Shown: piece by piece, positions 10,665-18,975 of the stretch
Layout of the letters: each line of letters opens with the position of its first letter
Numbering within the stretch: position 1 is the first letter of the stretch
Origin: Natranaeroarchaeum sulfidigenes
GTDB lineage: Archaea > Halobacteriota > Halobacteria > Halobacteriales > Natronoarchaeaceae
Assembly (NCBI RefSeq): GCF_017094485.1
Contig: NZ_CP064786.1
Location: 930,001 to 994,000 of the forward strand
Length of the DNA: 64,000 nt
Direction: 5' to 3'
Program-made: the position numbers and the translations under genes
The notes under the pieces: generated by a model
What the model saw: the letters and a program-made list of their open reading frames with translations, nothing else
Told to the model about the DNA's origin: nothing
Databases searched by the model: none

Positions 10665-10737
10665 ATGGCGTAGGAATACAGGGTTGTCGGATAAATGTGT
10701 TAACTCCCGATCCGTCGTGGGGTTTCAGGGTACTGCA

Positions 10738-11187
10738 CTACATTGCCGACCACAGTGTCTCTAGACGGTTCTCTATCGCCGCAAGCACGGTCGAGTACAC
10801 GTCGAGTGGATGGAGTGACGGGAGGTCGAGATCAGTTACCCCGGTTGCCGATGGTGGTTCGTGGAAGTGCAACCGCGTGTTGTGCGTGTTCGGGTGCCGA
10901 TCCCAGCGACACTCCCAGCGCGTTCCATCCTCGTGGTCTTCGACGTAGTGGATCGAGAAATCGCCAGTCGTGAACCACCGAATATCGAGGCGGACCGCTG
11001 TCACCGAGTCCGGATATCGTTCGGCGGCGAGAACTCCGTGAAGCAGCCGCGGTTCGTAGGCATTCGGCTCGAACGCCGTCTCGGCGACGAGTGAATCCGA
11101 GGCCAGATGTCGCTCCAGCAGGCGCAACGTCTGTCGGTCCGGTGGGCCTGTCGAGTGCGGCGTTGAATCCTCGGGAGGATCGCTCAT
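10738..11187 (-). CDS. haloarchaeal protein of unknown function, partner of the HTH gene
   Basis: 149 residues, not recognised as a characterised family. The N-terminal 20 residues are polar, the middle is an alpha/beta mix (RYPDSVTAVRLDIRWFTTGDFSIHYV), rich in His and Trp (WECRWDRHPNTHNTRLHFHEP), and the end is a helix (HPLDVYSTVLAAIENRLETLW). The gene starts immediately after the stop of the HTH gene (11188), so the two form a unit. Such HTH/partner pairs are common and mobile in haloarchaea and resemble toxin-antitoxin units in layout, but no toxic fold can be named here. Confidence 0.75.
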   Translation of the reverse strand: MSDPPEDSTPHSTGPPDRQTLRLLERHLASDSLVAETAFEPNAYEPRLLHGVLAAERYPDSVTAVRLDIRWFTTGDFSIHYVEDHEDGTRWECRWDRHPNTHNTRLHFHEPPSATGVTDLDLPSLHPLDVYSTVLAAIENRLETLWSAM

Positions 11188-11715
11188 CTACGCCGGGATG
11201 AGATGGCCGTCGTTCTGGGAGAGCTGGCGGGCCAGTTCGTACAGCCTGATATCTCGAATCACACCTTGCCACTCGCTGACTGCGGTCATTCGCTCGTGAA
11301 TCGTGTCGTGGTCACCGTGATCGAACACGGAGACGTCCGTCGGGTCCGTCGTCCCGAACCGGACTTCGTAGTCCGCTCGCTGGGATTCCAGCGTTTCGAC
11401 ACGGTCGAGGATCTCGTCGACCGAGAGTTCGGCTGCGATCCGACTGGCGTCCTGCCATTCGAGATACCCCTCGTTTCGTTCGTATGTCGCCGGGCGGCTG
11501 TCGCTGTTGGCGTGGGCGATGCCCATCTCCGCCAGCCGGTCGAGATGCTTTTTGGCGGCGTTTGGAGAACAGTCCGCGAGTTCGGCGATGTCGGTGTACG
11601 GGGTTGGGGACGTTATCCCGAGGACGACGTCGTAGACACGACCAAACGTGTCCGTTCCCGCCTGCCACCGTCGCTGGGTCTCGTCGGACGTTGGAGCCGG
11701 ATCGAACTCAGTCAT
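11188..11715 (-). CDS. winged-helix regulator of the haloarchaeal HTH/partner pair
   Basis: 175 residues, start ATG 11715. Residues 25-80 form a winged helix (RVYDVVLGITSPTPYTDIAE, then ADCSPNAAKKHLDRLAEMGI), followed by an acidic coiled-coil stretch (SVDEILDRVETLESQRADYEV) and a helical end with IRDIRLYELARQLSQ. It resembles the DUF7342-type haloarchaeal HTH family. The downstream partner begins one base after its stop. Upstream, 11716-11887 is a 172-base AT-rich space that contains TATA-like sequence. Probably it represses its own operon. Confidence 0.8.
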   Translation of the reverse strand: MTEFDPAPTSDETQRRWQAGTDTFGRVYDVVLGITSPTPYTDIAELADCSPNAAKKHLDRLAEMGIAHANSDSRPATYERNEGYLEWQDASRIAAELSVDEILDRVETLESQRADYEVRFGTTDPTDVSVFDHGDHDTIHERMTAVSEWQGVIRDIRLYELARQLSQNDGHLIPA

Positions 11716-11887
11716 ACATAGCTGTAGACGGTTGTCTTCAATATATCTTTGGCTTTTTCAAATATATGTGAGTCTGTGGGGAGGTAGGCCATAGAACTGA
11801 TCGGCAAATCCGTTGATCCGAACGCCCTCTTGCGTGTTATAATGTTATATTGTATACAAAATCACAAAATCACAGCCGATCGGGCGC

Positions 11888-13513
11888 TCAGTAGCCGACG
11901 ACCGTGCCGTCCTTTCGGGGCTCCGTCGCGCCCGAAAGCGTCCCCTCCCGATCCCGAACGATCTGTGCGCCCCCAAAGCGGATCGGCGGCAGAACGCTCA
12001 CGTCGTGACCGCGCCGGGCGAGCTTCGACGCGATCGCGCCCTCGAACTGTCCTTCGAGCGCGAGGCCGCCGTCTTCCCGGTAGCGCCAGCGCGGTTCGTC
12101 GAGCGCGCGCTGGAGCGGCATGTCGTAGTCGACGATGTTCGAGAGCACCTGCACGTGGCCCTGTGGCTGCATGTACCCGCCCATGACGCCGAAGGCCGCC
12201 CAGTCGTCCTCGTCGAACTTCGCGAGCGCGGGAATCAGCGTGTGGAACGGTCGCTTGCCCGGTTCGAGTCGGTTGGGATGGTCGGGATCGAGCGAGAACG
12301 ACCAGCCGCGGTTCTGCAGTGCAATCCCGGTATTGCCCGCCACCAGCCCGCTGCCAAAGCCTGCAAAACGGGAGTTGATGTAGGAGACGAGGTTCCCTTC
12401 GGCGTCTGCGACGGTGAGAAGGACGGTGTCGGCGTCCTCGCCAGCGCCCTCACCGAAGCCGATGTCGACGTCCTGGATCGGCTCCGGACCGATCTCGTCG
12501 GCACGCCCGGCCACGTATTCCGGATCGGCAAGCGGTGGAATCTCCTCGTACTCGGGATCGGTGATGTAGTGGTGGCCATCGTGGAAGGCGAGCTTCGTCG
12601 CCTCGGCGAACCTGTGGATCCGTTCCGGCGAGTCGTAGGGGACCTCGCCCGCGCCGATCTCTTCGGCGATCCCGAGCGCTTCGAGCGCGATCAACCCCTG
12701 ATTGTTCGGGGGCAGTTCGTACACCTCGGTCCCGCGGTAGGTCGCGCTCACCGGCTCGACGAACTCCGGTTCGAAGTCCGCGAGATCGTCGTGGTCGAGA
12801 AAGCCGCCCTTCGACTGGACCTCCTCGACGATGGCCTCGGCGATATCGCCCTCGTAGACCACATCGGCACCCTCTTTGGCGATTCGCTCCATGCTCGCGC
12901 CGAGTTCGGGCAGCGTGACGTGCTCGCCGACCTCGGGCGCGCGCTCGCCGTCGACGAGGTATGCGTCTCGCGCGTGTTCGTCGTCGAACAGCTCCTCGCC
13001 GTGGCTCCACGCGCTGGCGATCACCTCGCTGACGGGGTAGCCCTCCGTCGCGTACCGGATCGCCGGTTCGAGCACGTCGGCCAGCGAGCGGGTCCCGAGG
13101 CGCTCGACAGTGGCCTCCCATCCGCGTGCAGTCCCGGGAACAGTGACCGGATGCGGGCCGTGCTGTGGCATCTCGGCTTCGCTCGGCGCGACGTCCTGCT
13201 CGGCGGCCACGGCCTCCCGGACGCGGTCGAGCGTGGCGTCGGCGGGTGCGCCGCCACAGCTCCGCATTGCGCCGACCTCGCCGTCGGCGGTGCGATAGAG
13301 CGCGAAGACGTCCCCGCCGAGCCCGGTGCTCGTGGGCTCGACGACGTTCAGCGCGGCCGCGGTGGCGACCGCGGCGTCGAAGGCGTTGCCGCCCTCTCGC
13401 AGGATCGAGACGCCAGCCTCGGCGGCGAGCGGTTGGCTGGTCGCAACGATTCCTTCGGTGGCGTAGACGGTTGATCGGCGGGACTCGAACCGATCGAGGT
13501 CGGGGGTGTCCAT
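11888..13513 (-). CDS. ggt: gamma-glutamyltransferase family protein
   Basis: 541 residues, an Ntn-hydrolase made as one chain and self-cleaved. Conserved pieces: GGNAFDAAVATAAALNVVEP, STGLGGDVFALY, the PGTARGWEA segment, LPPNNQGLIALEAL, and the predicted processing site before Thr in GEDADTVLLTVAD. No signal peptide is visible, unlike most bacterial homologues, so it is likely cytosolic. Substrate could be gamma-glutamylcysteine, the main haloarchaeal thiol whose synthetase lies at 33077-34150, but a cephalosporin acylase-like or other gamma-glutamyl substrate is possible. Confidence 0.9.
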   Translation of the reverse strand: MDTPDLDRFESRRSTVYATEGIVATSQPLAAEAGVSILREGGNAFDAAVATAAALNVVEPTSTGLGGDVFALYRTADGEVGAMRSCGGAPADATLDRVREAVAAEQDVAPSEAEMPQHGPHPVTVPGTARGWEATVERLGTRSLADVLEPAIRYATEGYPVSEVIASAWSHGEELFDDEHARDAYLVDGERAPEVGEHVTLPELGASMERIAKEGADVVYEGDIAEAIVEEVQSKGGFLDHDDLADFEPEFVEPVSATYRGTEVYELPPNNQGLIALEALGIAEEIGAGEVPYDSPERIHRFAEATKLAFHDGHHYITDPEYEEIPPLADPEYVAGRADEIGPEPIQDVDIGFGEGAGEDADTVLLTVADAEGNLVSYINSRFAGFGSGLVAGNTGIALQNRGWSFSLDPDHPNRLEPGKRPFHTLIPALAKFDEDDWAAFGVMGGYMQPQGHVQVLSNIVDYDMPLQRALDEPRWRYREDGGLALEGQFEGAIASKLARRGHDVSVLPPIRFGGAQIVRDREGTLSGATEPRKDGTVVGY

Positions 13514-13656
13514 ACCGATTTCGGGACGTGAGCCGGTGAAAAACCACGGGTTGCGGAAAGTGGCACGCTCTCTCGGTGGGACTGCAGGGGGAGTGGACTA
13601 TCGTGGGAGTGGGCCATGCCAGAGCGTTTAGGACGTTGCCGTCCCAATCGGTGGGT

Positions 13657-14919
13657 ATGCCGAGTCCGGGAGACGCCACGCTGCCCGGCGTCGACGACGA
13701 GCCGCCGGACCAGATCGTCCTGCACGTCGACATGGACTGTTTTTACGCCGCCTGCGAGCGTCTGCGGGAGCCGGAACTGCGCGGCGAGCCGCTCGTCGTC
13801 GGGATGGGCTACGAGCCCGGCGACGACATCGGTGCGGTCGCCACGGCGAGTTACGAGGCCCGGGAGTACGGCGTCGAGAGTGCGATGGCTATCTCCGAGG
13901 CGCTCGACCGGCTGCCGCGACTGGACGAGGACGCCGACGGGCCGACCGGGAGCCGGGACACCACCGACGAGCCAGCGGGCTACTACCGCCCCGTCGATCT
14001 GGACTTTTACCAGTCGGTCGCCGAGGACGTCAGGGCGATTCTCCACGACTGTGCCGATACGGTCCGGGAGGTCAGCATCGACGAGGCGTATCTCGACGTC
14101 ACCGACCGGACCGGCTGGGAGGTCGCGGACGGCTTCGCACGCCACGTCAAACAGCGGATCGAGCGGGAGGTCGGCGTCGTCGCAAGCGTCGGCGTCGCAC
14201 CCACGCTGAGCGCGGCGAAAGTCGCCTCGGATCACGACAAACCGGACGGGCTCGTCGTCGTCGAGCCCGGTGAAGTCGCGGATTTCTTCGCCCCGCTGTC
14301 GGTCGAGGAAGTCCACGGTGTCGGGCCGGTTACGGCCCGCAAACTCCGCGAACTGGGTATCGAGACAGCGGGCGATCTGGCAACAGCAGATCCCCACGAA
14401 CTGGTCGATCGGTTCGGCGAGCGGGGGCGGGAGCTATACGACCGCGCGCGGGGAGCGGACACCCGGGAGGTAACGCCGACCGGCGATCCCAAGAGTCTCT
14501 CCCGGGAGTCAGCCTTTGCCGACGCCGTCGAGGATCCCGAACGAAAACGCGAACAGGTCAGGGCACTGGCTGAAGCGGTCGCGACCCGGGCACAGAGCAA
14601 AGGGGCCCTGTACCGGACGATCGGCGTGAAGGCAGTCACACCGCCGTACGACGTCAACACACGCGAGCGTTCCCTGCCGGGGCCGATCGACGATCCCGAT
14701 CTCGTCGAGACGATCGCACTGGAGCTAATCTCCGAGTTCGACGATGACCCCGTTCGGAAGGTCGGCGTCCGCGTCTCGAATCTGGAGTTTCCAACCGGGG
14801 AACAGGCGCGACTGAGCGGCTGGGACGGGGAGACAGATGGTCAGGAGACCGGCGAGCCTCGCCAGCAGGAACGTACGACACCGAGCAGGTCGGGACAGTC
14901 GAGCCTCACCGATTTCTGA
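13657..14919 (+). CDS. dinB: DNA polymerase IV (Y-family, Dbh-like)
   Basis: 420 residues from ATG 13657 (MPSPGDATLPGVDD); the frame extends upstream without conservation. Palm motifs are HVDMDCFYAACE and VSIDEAYLDVTD, which hold the catalytic acidic residues; the thumb helix-hairpin-helix is EVHGVGPVTARKLRELGI; the little finger follows. The last seven residues, QSSLTDF, match a minimal PCNA-interacting peptide at the extreme C-terminus. The enzyme carries out translesion synthesis. It lies alone between ggt and the J-domain gene. Confidence 0.96.
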   Translation: MPSPGDATLPGVDDEPPDQIVLHVDMDCFYAACERLREPELRGEPLVVGMGYEPGDDIGAVATASYEAREYGVESAMAISEALDRLPRLDEDADGPTGSRDTTDEPAGYYRPVDLDFYQSVAEDVRAILHDCADTVREVSIDEAYLDVTDRTGWEVADGFARHVKQRIEREVGVVASVGVAPTLSAAKVASDHDKPDGLVVVEPGEVADFFAPLSVEEVHGVGPVTARKLRELGIETAGDLATADPHELVDRFGERGRELYDRARGADTREVTPTGDPKSLSRESAFADAVEDPERKREQVRALAEAVATRAQSKGALYRTIGVKAVTPPYDVNTRERSLPGPIDDPDLVETIALELISEFDDDPVRKVGVRVSNLEFPTGEQARLSGWDGETDGQETGEPRQQERTTPSRSGQSSLTDF

Positions 14920-14980
14920 CACGTCTCATGCACTGGAATTATAAGCATGCACCACATTTGCCGCAAGTAACTGCCGGTAT

Positions 14981-16390
14981 ATGACGAGAGACTTTTACGA
15001 ACTGCTCGGCGTCGACGAGGACGCCTCGAAAGACGAGATCCGGGATGCGTTCCGGGAGATGGTCCAGGAGTACCACCCGGACCGGAACGACGATCCTCGT
15101 GCGACGGCGCAGTTCACTATTATCAAGAAGGCCTACGATACGCTCAAAGACCCGTCCGAGCGCCAGTCGTACGACCGGCTCGGTCACACGAACTACGTCG
15201 CAAAGCGGCTCGACGGCATCCCGGACCTGAGCAGTTGGCCATCCGAGGACGAAGAAGACGACGAATCGGACACGTCCACGGAGACGACGAGCAGCGGGAG
15301 GTCTTCGGGAGCGACGGGGAGCAGTTCGGGGACGGGACGAACCACGGGATCGACCGGCGGTTCGACGAGCGGTACAACGTCCAGTGCTGGCTCTACGTCC
15401 AGCACCGGCTATTCGTCGGGAACTGCGACCTCGACGAACCGAACGAGTGGGTCCTCATCAACGACGGGTGGAGCATCGACTACGAACGGGTCCTCGACAT
15501 CCAGTACCACGAGCAGTTCCTCGGGGAGGTCCAGTAGTGCATCAAGCTCTTCCACTGCCACCAGCCAGTCGTCGAGCAGTAGGGAAACCAGCAATCCGTC
15601 GAGCAGTAGTCAAACTGGCCAGTCGTCGACAGCATCGACAGGACGGAGCCGGTCCAGTAGTGCGAGCACAGGACGGGCGAGCACGACCGGAACGGGGAGC
15701 GCAACCACAACGAGTGCAGCAGGCTCGACGACAGCCAGCGCTTCCACTGGCGGAGCCACGACGTCCACCGGGTCGGCACGGAAAACGGGGACGGATGATG
15801 CCGACGAGACGGATTCGGCAGGTGGCCTCTCCGGCCTGTTGTTCGAGAACGCGCTCGTCCAGTGGTTCGGCTCGGTTCCGCTGGGATGGCCTGCGATCAA
15901 CCTCTCGTTCGGGCTGTATCTTGTGGGGTTGGCGCATTACGGCTACGAGAACGCAGCCGGTCTCGAAGCGCTCGTCGCCGCGCTGCAGGCGGCGGGGACC
16001 GACACCGATGCCCTGAGCGCGCTGCTTTTCGGCCCCGCGACCGAGTACATCGGCTCGGCCTGGGAGTACGTCTACGTGACGGATCCGGCGGCTATCGGGC
16101 CGAGTCTGCTCTTTGCGCTGGGTACGATACTCATGCCGGTGCTGTTTTTCATCGTGATCCGCAGAACCCGTCACTATCGTGGTCGTGACCTGTCGTACCT
16201 GTTCGCGCTCGCAGTGTCCGTACCGCTGGTCGTGCTCGCCACGACCGCCGTGGACGCGACCTACGGTGTATTTGAGACGCTACCACTGGTGGCTGTCCTG
16301 CTCGGCTACGGCGTTGTTCCGTTACTGGCCGGACTGGTTCTCATCGGCCGAGGATTCGTCTGGACGCGGCTCCGACGGATCCTCGGATGA
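14981..16390 (+). CDS. membrane-anchored J-domain (DnaJ-like) protein with Ser/Thr/Gly linker
   Basis: 469 residues. Residues 1-70 are a J domain (FYELLGVDEDASKDEIRDAF, HPD in EYHPDRN, AYDTLKDPSERQSYDRLG). An acidic patch leads into a linker of about 190 residues made almost only of Ser, Thr, Gly and Ala (about residues 95-275). The C-terminal third has about four hydrophobic helices, including LLFALGTILMPVLFFIVI and LVAVLLGYGVVPLLAGLVL. It lacks the zinc and C-terminal substrate domains of DnaJ, so it probably recruits DnaK to the membrane. A shorter relative lies at 61068-61970. Confidence 0.85.
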   Translation: MTRDFYELLGVDEDASKDEIRDAFREMVQEYHPDRNDDPRATAQFTIIKKAYDTLKDPSERQSYDRLGHTNYVAKRLDGIPDLSSWPSEDEEDDESDTSTETTSSGRSSGATGSSSGTGRTTGSTGGSTSGTTSSAGSTSSTGYSSGTATSTNRTSGSSSTTGGASTTNGSSTSSTTSSSSGRSSSASSSSTATSQSSSSRETSNPSSSSQTGQSSTASTGRSRSSSASTGRASTTGTGSATTTSAAGSTTASASTGGATTSTGSARKTGTDDADETDSAGGLSGLLFENALVQWFGSVPLGWPAINLSFGLYLVGLAHYGYENAAGLEALVAALQAAGTDTDALSALLFGPATEYIGSAWEYVYVTDPAAIGPSLLFALGTILMPVLFFIVIRRTRHYRGRDLSYLFALAVSVPLVVLATTAVDATYGVFETLPLVAVLLGYGVVPLLAGLVLIGRGFVWTRLRRILG

Positions 16391-16633
16391 CGTCCCCGAA
16401 TCGTCGAGCCACCATTTCGCGTAAAAGAGAACTGGGACCGCAATCAGGATCCAGACGACAGCGCCGACGCGGATCGCAAACTCCAGTCGGGAGCCCCAGG
16501 TCGGAAGGGTAAACGGGATCGACAGGGCGGCGACCAGCGGCGCGCCGATAACGATGGTGAGTACGAATGTGGTCTGCATCACCCATCCGTAGTCGACGCC
16601 TTCGGGATCGCTGGTCTCGACTGGCTCTGGCAC
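16322..16633 (-). CDS. small membrane protein, DUF5822-like
   Basis: 103 residues with a GTG start at 16633. Two hydrophobic helices (TTFVLTIVIGAPLVAALSI and RVGAVVWILIAVPVLFYA) are followed by a polar acidic tail. The tail overlaps the 3' end of the J-domain gene by 69 bases in convergent orientation. The protein looks like a conserved haloarchaeal membrane family; no function is known. Kept because membrane topology and codon pattern are sensible, though the long overlap lowers certainty. Confidence 0.65.
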   Translation of the reverse strand: MPEPVETSDPEGVDYGWVMQTTFVLTIVIGAPLVAALSIPFTLPTWGSRLEFAIRVGAVVWILIAVPVLFYAKWWLDDSGTSSEDPSEPRPDESSADENQSGQ

Positions 16634-16726
16634 GACTGGGGGTTACGAGCCGAGTACAAAGTAGTATCTGGATTCGGCCGGTCACGGAAACGAAAGTATT
16701 CTCAGGAGGTGGGAAAACGCTCGCCT

Positions 16727-16754
16727 GTTTATACGAGGTGGCCCTCTAGAGGGC
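16727..16754 (+). promoter_or_regulatory. TATA box and perfect 14-base palindrome in front of the DmsR-like gene
   Basis: A TATA-like box GTTTATACG at 16727-16735 is followed at 16741-16754 by GCCCTCTAGAGGGC, which is its own reverse complement. The start codon is three bases further on, at 16758, so transcription would begin in or just after the palindrome and the mRNA is essentially leaderless. A dyad between TATA and start is a classic place for a repressor, so autoregulation is plausible. The palindrome is seen directly; the role is inferred. Confidence 0.6.
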
Positions 16755-16757
16755 AAT

Positions 16758-17408
16758 ATGGCTGTTGGGTCCCGTACCGACGACGAACCGGCCGCAATTC
16801 CGCCAGTAGAGGACCGTAACCTGCGGGTCGTCCTCGAGATCGAACGTGGCGGCCCCTGTGTGATGGACGCGATCGAGGGAGACATCGTCGATCTCGACGT
16901 CCGACTCGACCAGGATCACTGCAACCTCGATATCGCGGTCCGCGACGAGGAGGAGAGCGTCTCCACGAAGCATACCTCGAACGAAATCTGTGATCATTGC
17001 CCCGGGGTAGTGTTCTCGGAGTACGGCTGTCTGCCACGATATTTGGAGGTTGGGGACGGGGAGTTCGTCATGGAAACGTACGTCTCGGATACCGAGACGG
17101 TCGCCGAGATCGTCGCGGAGGTCCGGGAGATCTGTGCCCGCGTCTCCGTGCAGAGCATCGTCTCGACCGACGGATCGGAGTTCCGTGAGCTCTGTTCGGT
17201 CGACGTGTCGGAACTGACCGCCAAACAGCGTGAGGCGGTAAACGTGGCCCAGGAGCTCGGGTACTACGATCCCGACGCATCCGTTCCGATGGAGAAGATC
17301 GCCGACGAACTGGGGATTTCCCTGTCGGCGACGTCCCAGCGACTGCGACGGGCGGAATCGAACGTCATCCGGCAGCTCTCCTGTGACTGTTCGTGCTGGG
17401 AGACGTGA
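16758..17408 (+). CDS. dmsR: Bat-type HTH regulator, DmsR-like
   Basis: 216 residues. The C-terminal HTH of the Bat type (about residues 155-205, LTAKQREAVNVAQELGYY then IADELGISLSATSQRLRRAE) is clear. The N-terminal sensor has scattered cysteines (CDHC near residue 77, YGC near 90) and the very end is SCDCSCWET, hinting at a metal or redox cofactor. In Halobacterium a Bat-type regulator DmsR sits beside and activates the DMSO/TMAO reductase operon; this gene is placed the same way, directly upstream of a respiratory operon on the same strand. Symbol is by analogy. Confidence 0.78.
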   Translation: MAVGSRTDDEPAAIPPVEDRNLRVVLEIERGGPCVMDAIEGDIVDLDVRLDQDHCNLDIAVRDEEESVSTKHTSNEICDHCPGVVFSEYGCLPRYLEVGDGEFVMETYVSDTETVAEIVAEVREICARVSVQSIVSTDGSEFRELCSVDVSELTAKQREAVNVAQELGYYDPDASVPMEKIADELGISLSATSQRLRRAESNVIRQLSCDCSCWET

Positions 17409-17446
17409 CGAACTTCCGCGCAGATCATCAGTTATAGCCGACCTCA

Positions 17447-17472
17447 TATAAAATCCGAATTGATCCCGGGTT
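17447..17472 (+). promoter_or_regulatory. promoter of the rhodanese lipoprotein gene, shared extended element
   Basis: A TATA box ATATAAAA starts at 17447 and is followed by GAATTGATCCCG at 17458-17469. The same 26-base layout recurs at 18905-18930, with 22 of 26 bases identical. The spacing from the TATA centre to the shared core places the core over the predicted transcription start, so it could be an operator or a strongly constrained initiator. The gene starts at 17506. Confidence 0.65.
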
Positions 17473-17505
17473 ATTCTCAACGACCCCCTTTGCGTAGTCC
17501 TGCAT

Positions 17506-18795
17506 ATGGATCGTAAGCTGGATCGACGGCGATTCGTACAGATCACTGGCGCGGCCGGACTCGGTGCCCTCGCTGGCTGTCTCGGTGACGACGAGCCGGC
17601 GTCCGAAAACGAAGAGGAGAATGGGACGGAAAATGGCGACGAATCGGCGAACGGCGAGGAAGAAGAGGAGACCCAGGAGGATGTTCCGGATCCGACGGCG
17701 ACCGAGAACGCCCTGATCGAACCGGCGACGCTGAAAGAGTGGCACGATGTCGGACTTGTGAATCTGCAAGAACTGGACGTGCGTGACCGTGTCACCGTAC
17801 TCCGCGTCTGGGACACCGAAACGTACGAGGACGGTCATGTGCCCGGCGCGCTCAAGTGGGCGCCGGACGAGTTCCACGCCGCACGGGTGGAAGGGCTGGG
17901 CGAAGCCGCGCCGATGGTGCCCGACGGAGCACAGATGGACGAAGTATTACAGCGAAGCGGTGTCTGTCCACGGACCACGATCGTACTTTCGGGACCGAGT
18001 GCGCTCCGAACGGCGAGAGCGTACTGGACGCTCCGGTACTGGGGCTTCCCACGTGAGCGAATCAAGGTCCTCAACGGCGGGTACAACGCCTACGGTGAGA
18101 AGTACGAACTGGAGACCGGCGGTGAACCCGACGCGCCGGCAGCGACGTTCAGCGTGGAGGCCAACGACGAGTTGAACAACGAGGACCGCCTCGGAATCGC
18201 ACAGATGATCCAGCGCGTCGACCTCAAACAGAAGGGCGAACGAGAGGACGTCTTGCTCGACAACCGGGCCGATCCCGACGCGACGATATCGACCGCGATC
18301 ATCGACGATCCGGCGAACTACCACGAAGGTGATAGCTACTCGACGAAGTTCGCCGAGGGAGGTCACTGGAAGGATGCCGACGAACTCGAATCCCACATCT
18401 TCGACCTCGACGGCGTCGCGGAAGGAGATACGATTGTTACCTTCTGTGGGAGCGGCTATCGTGCAACGATGGGCTACTTCGTCCTTGACGGGCTACTTGG
18501 CTACGACGACGTCACCGTCTACGACGGCTCCTTTTCCAGACAGTGGGCCCAGTACGACGGGAATAACACCGAAGGCAACGTTCCGCCGGAGGAGTGGCGT
18601 GTCGATCTGAACGACCGGACGGAGGGTGATACCGGCGAGAGCGAACTGGAGATCGTCGTCGACGAGATTCCCGACCTCGATTCGGCCGACGCGAACCAGA
18701 TCGAATCCACCGACGCGGCGTACATGGCCGGCGAAGACACGGAAAGCGACGATGGCGACGGCGACGACGAGGGCGGTGACTGGGGCTGTGACTAG
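17506..18795 (+). CDS. Tat lipoprotein with two rhodanese domains
   Basis: 429 residues. The N-terminus DRRRFVQITGAAG with LAGC (Cys25) is a Tat signal with lipobox, so the protein is anchored outside the membrane. After an acidic linker there are two rhodanese folds. In the first (about 75-205) the active loop reads LSGPSALRTA, without Cys; in the second (about 225-370) it reads FCGSGYRA with Cys314 as the likely persulfide carrier. The end is acidic and Gly-rich. It could pass sulfane sulfur from thiosulfate or polysulfide to the reductase encoded downstream. Sulfur carriage is inferred from family and context. Confidence 0.88.
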   Translation: MDRKLDRRRFVQITGAAGLGALAGCLGDDEPASENEEENGTENGDESANGEEEEETQEDVPDPTATENALIEPATLKEWHDVGLVNLQELDVRDRVTVLRVWDTETYEDGHVPGALKWAPDEFHAARVEGLGEAAPMVPDGAQMDEVLQRSGVCPRTTIVLSGPSALRTARAYWTLRYWGFPRERIKVLNGGYNAYGEKYELETGGEPDAPAATFSVEANDELNNEDRLGIAQMIQRVDLKQKGEREDVLLDNRADPDATISTAIIDDPANYHEGDSYSTKFAEGGHWKDADELESHIFDLDGVAEGDTIVTFCGSGYRATMGYFVLDGLLGYDDVTVYDGSFSRQWAQYDGNNTEGNVPPEEWRVDLNDRTEGDTGESELEIVVDEIPDLDSADANQIESTDAAYMAGEDTESDDGDGDDEGGDWGCD

Positions 18796-18826
18796 GTTCC
18801 CCTACCCGCGTTTTGCGTTCCCAACT

Positions 18827-18844
18827 GAACGGCTGTAGCCGTTC
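18827..18844. terminator. perfect inverted repeat after the rhodanese gene
   Basis: GAACGGCT and AGCCGTTC form an eight-base-pair stem around a two-base centre, 32 bases after the rhodanese stop codon and 60 bases before the next TATA box. It could end the rhodanese transcript, although no T-run follows, or bind a regulator of the next promoter. Confidence 0.4.
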
Positions 18845-18904
18845 GGGTATACCACATTGTTGATCGTTCGACCCGACCGTCTGTCGACACGCATACCACC
18901 CCGT

Positions 18905-18930
18905 ATATAAAGCCTGAATTGATCCCGAGT
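18905..18930 (+). promoter_or_regulatory. promoter of the molybdoenzyme operon, shared extended element
   Basis: ATATAAAG at 18905-18912 is followed by GAATTGATCCCG at 18916-18927, identical in 12 bases and spacing to the element at 17447-17472. Predicted transcription start near 18932 lies after the in-frame ATG at 18919, which is why the small protein is started at 18976. Confidence 0.65.
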
Positions 18931-18975
18931 GCGACCTATGCGATCCAGAACCGTTGTTTCTACTGTGAGCATTCC

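Noticed and set aside
12005-13474. 489-codon plus-strand frame opposite ggt
   Set aside because: Same antisense effect; the minus strand codes the complete Ggt core.
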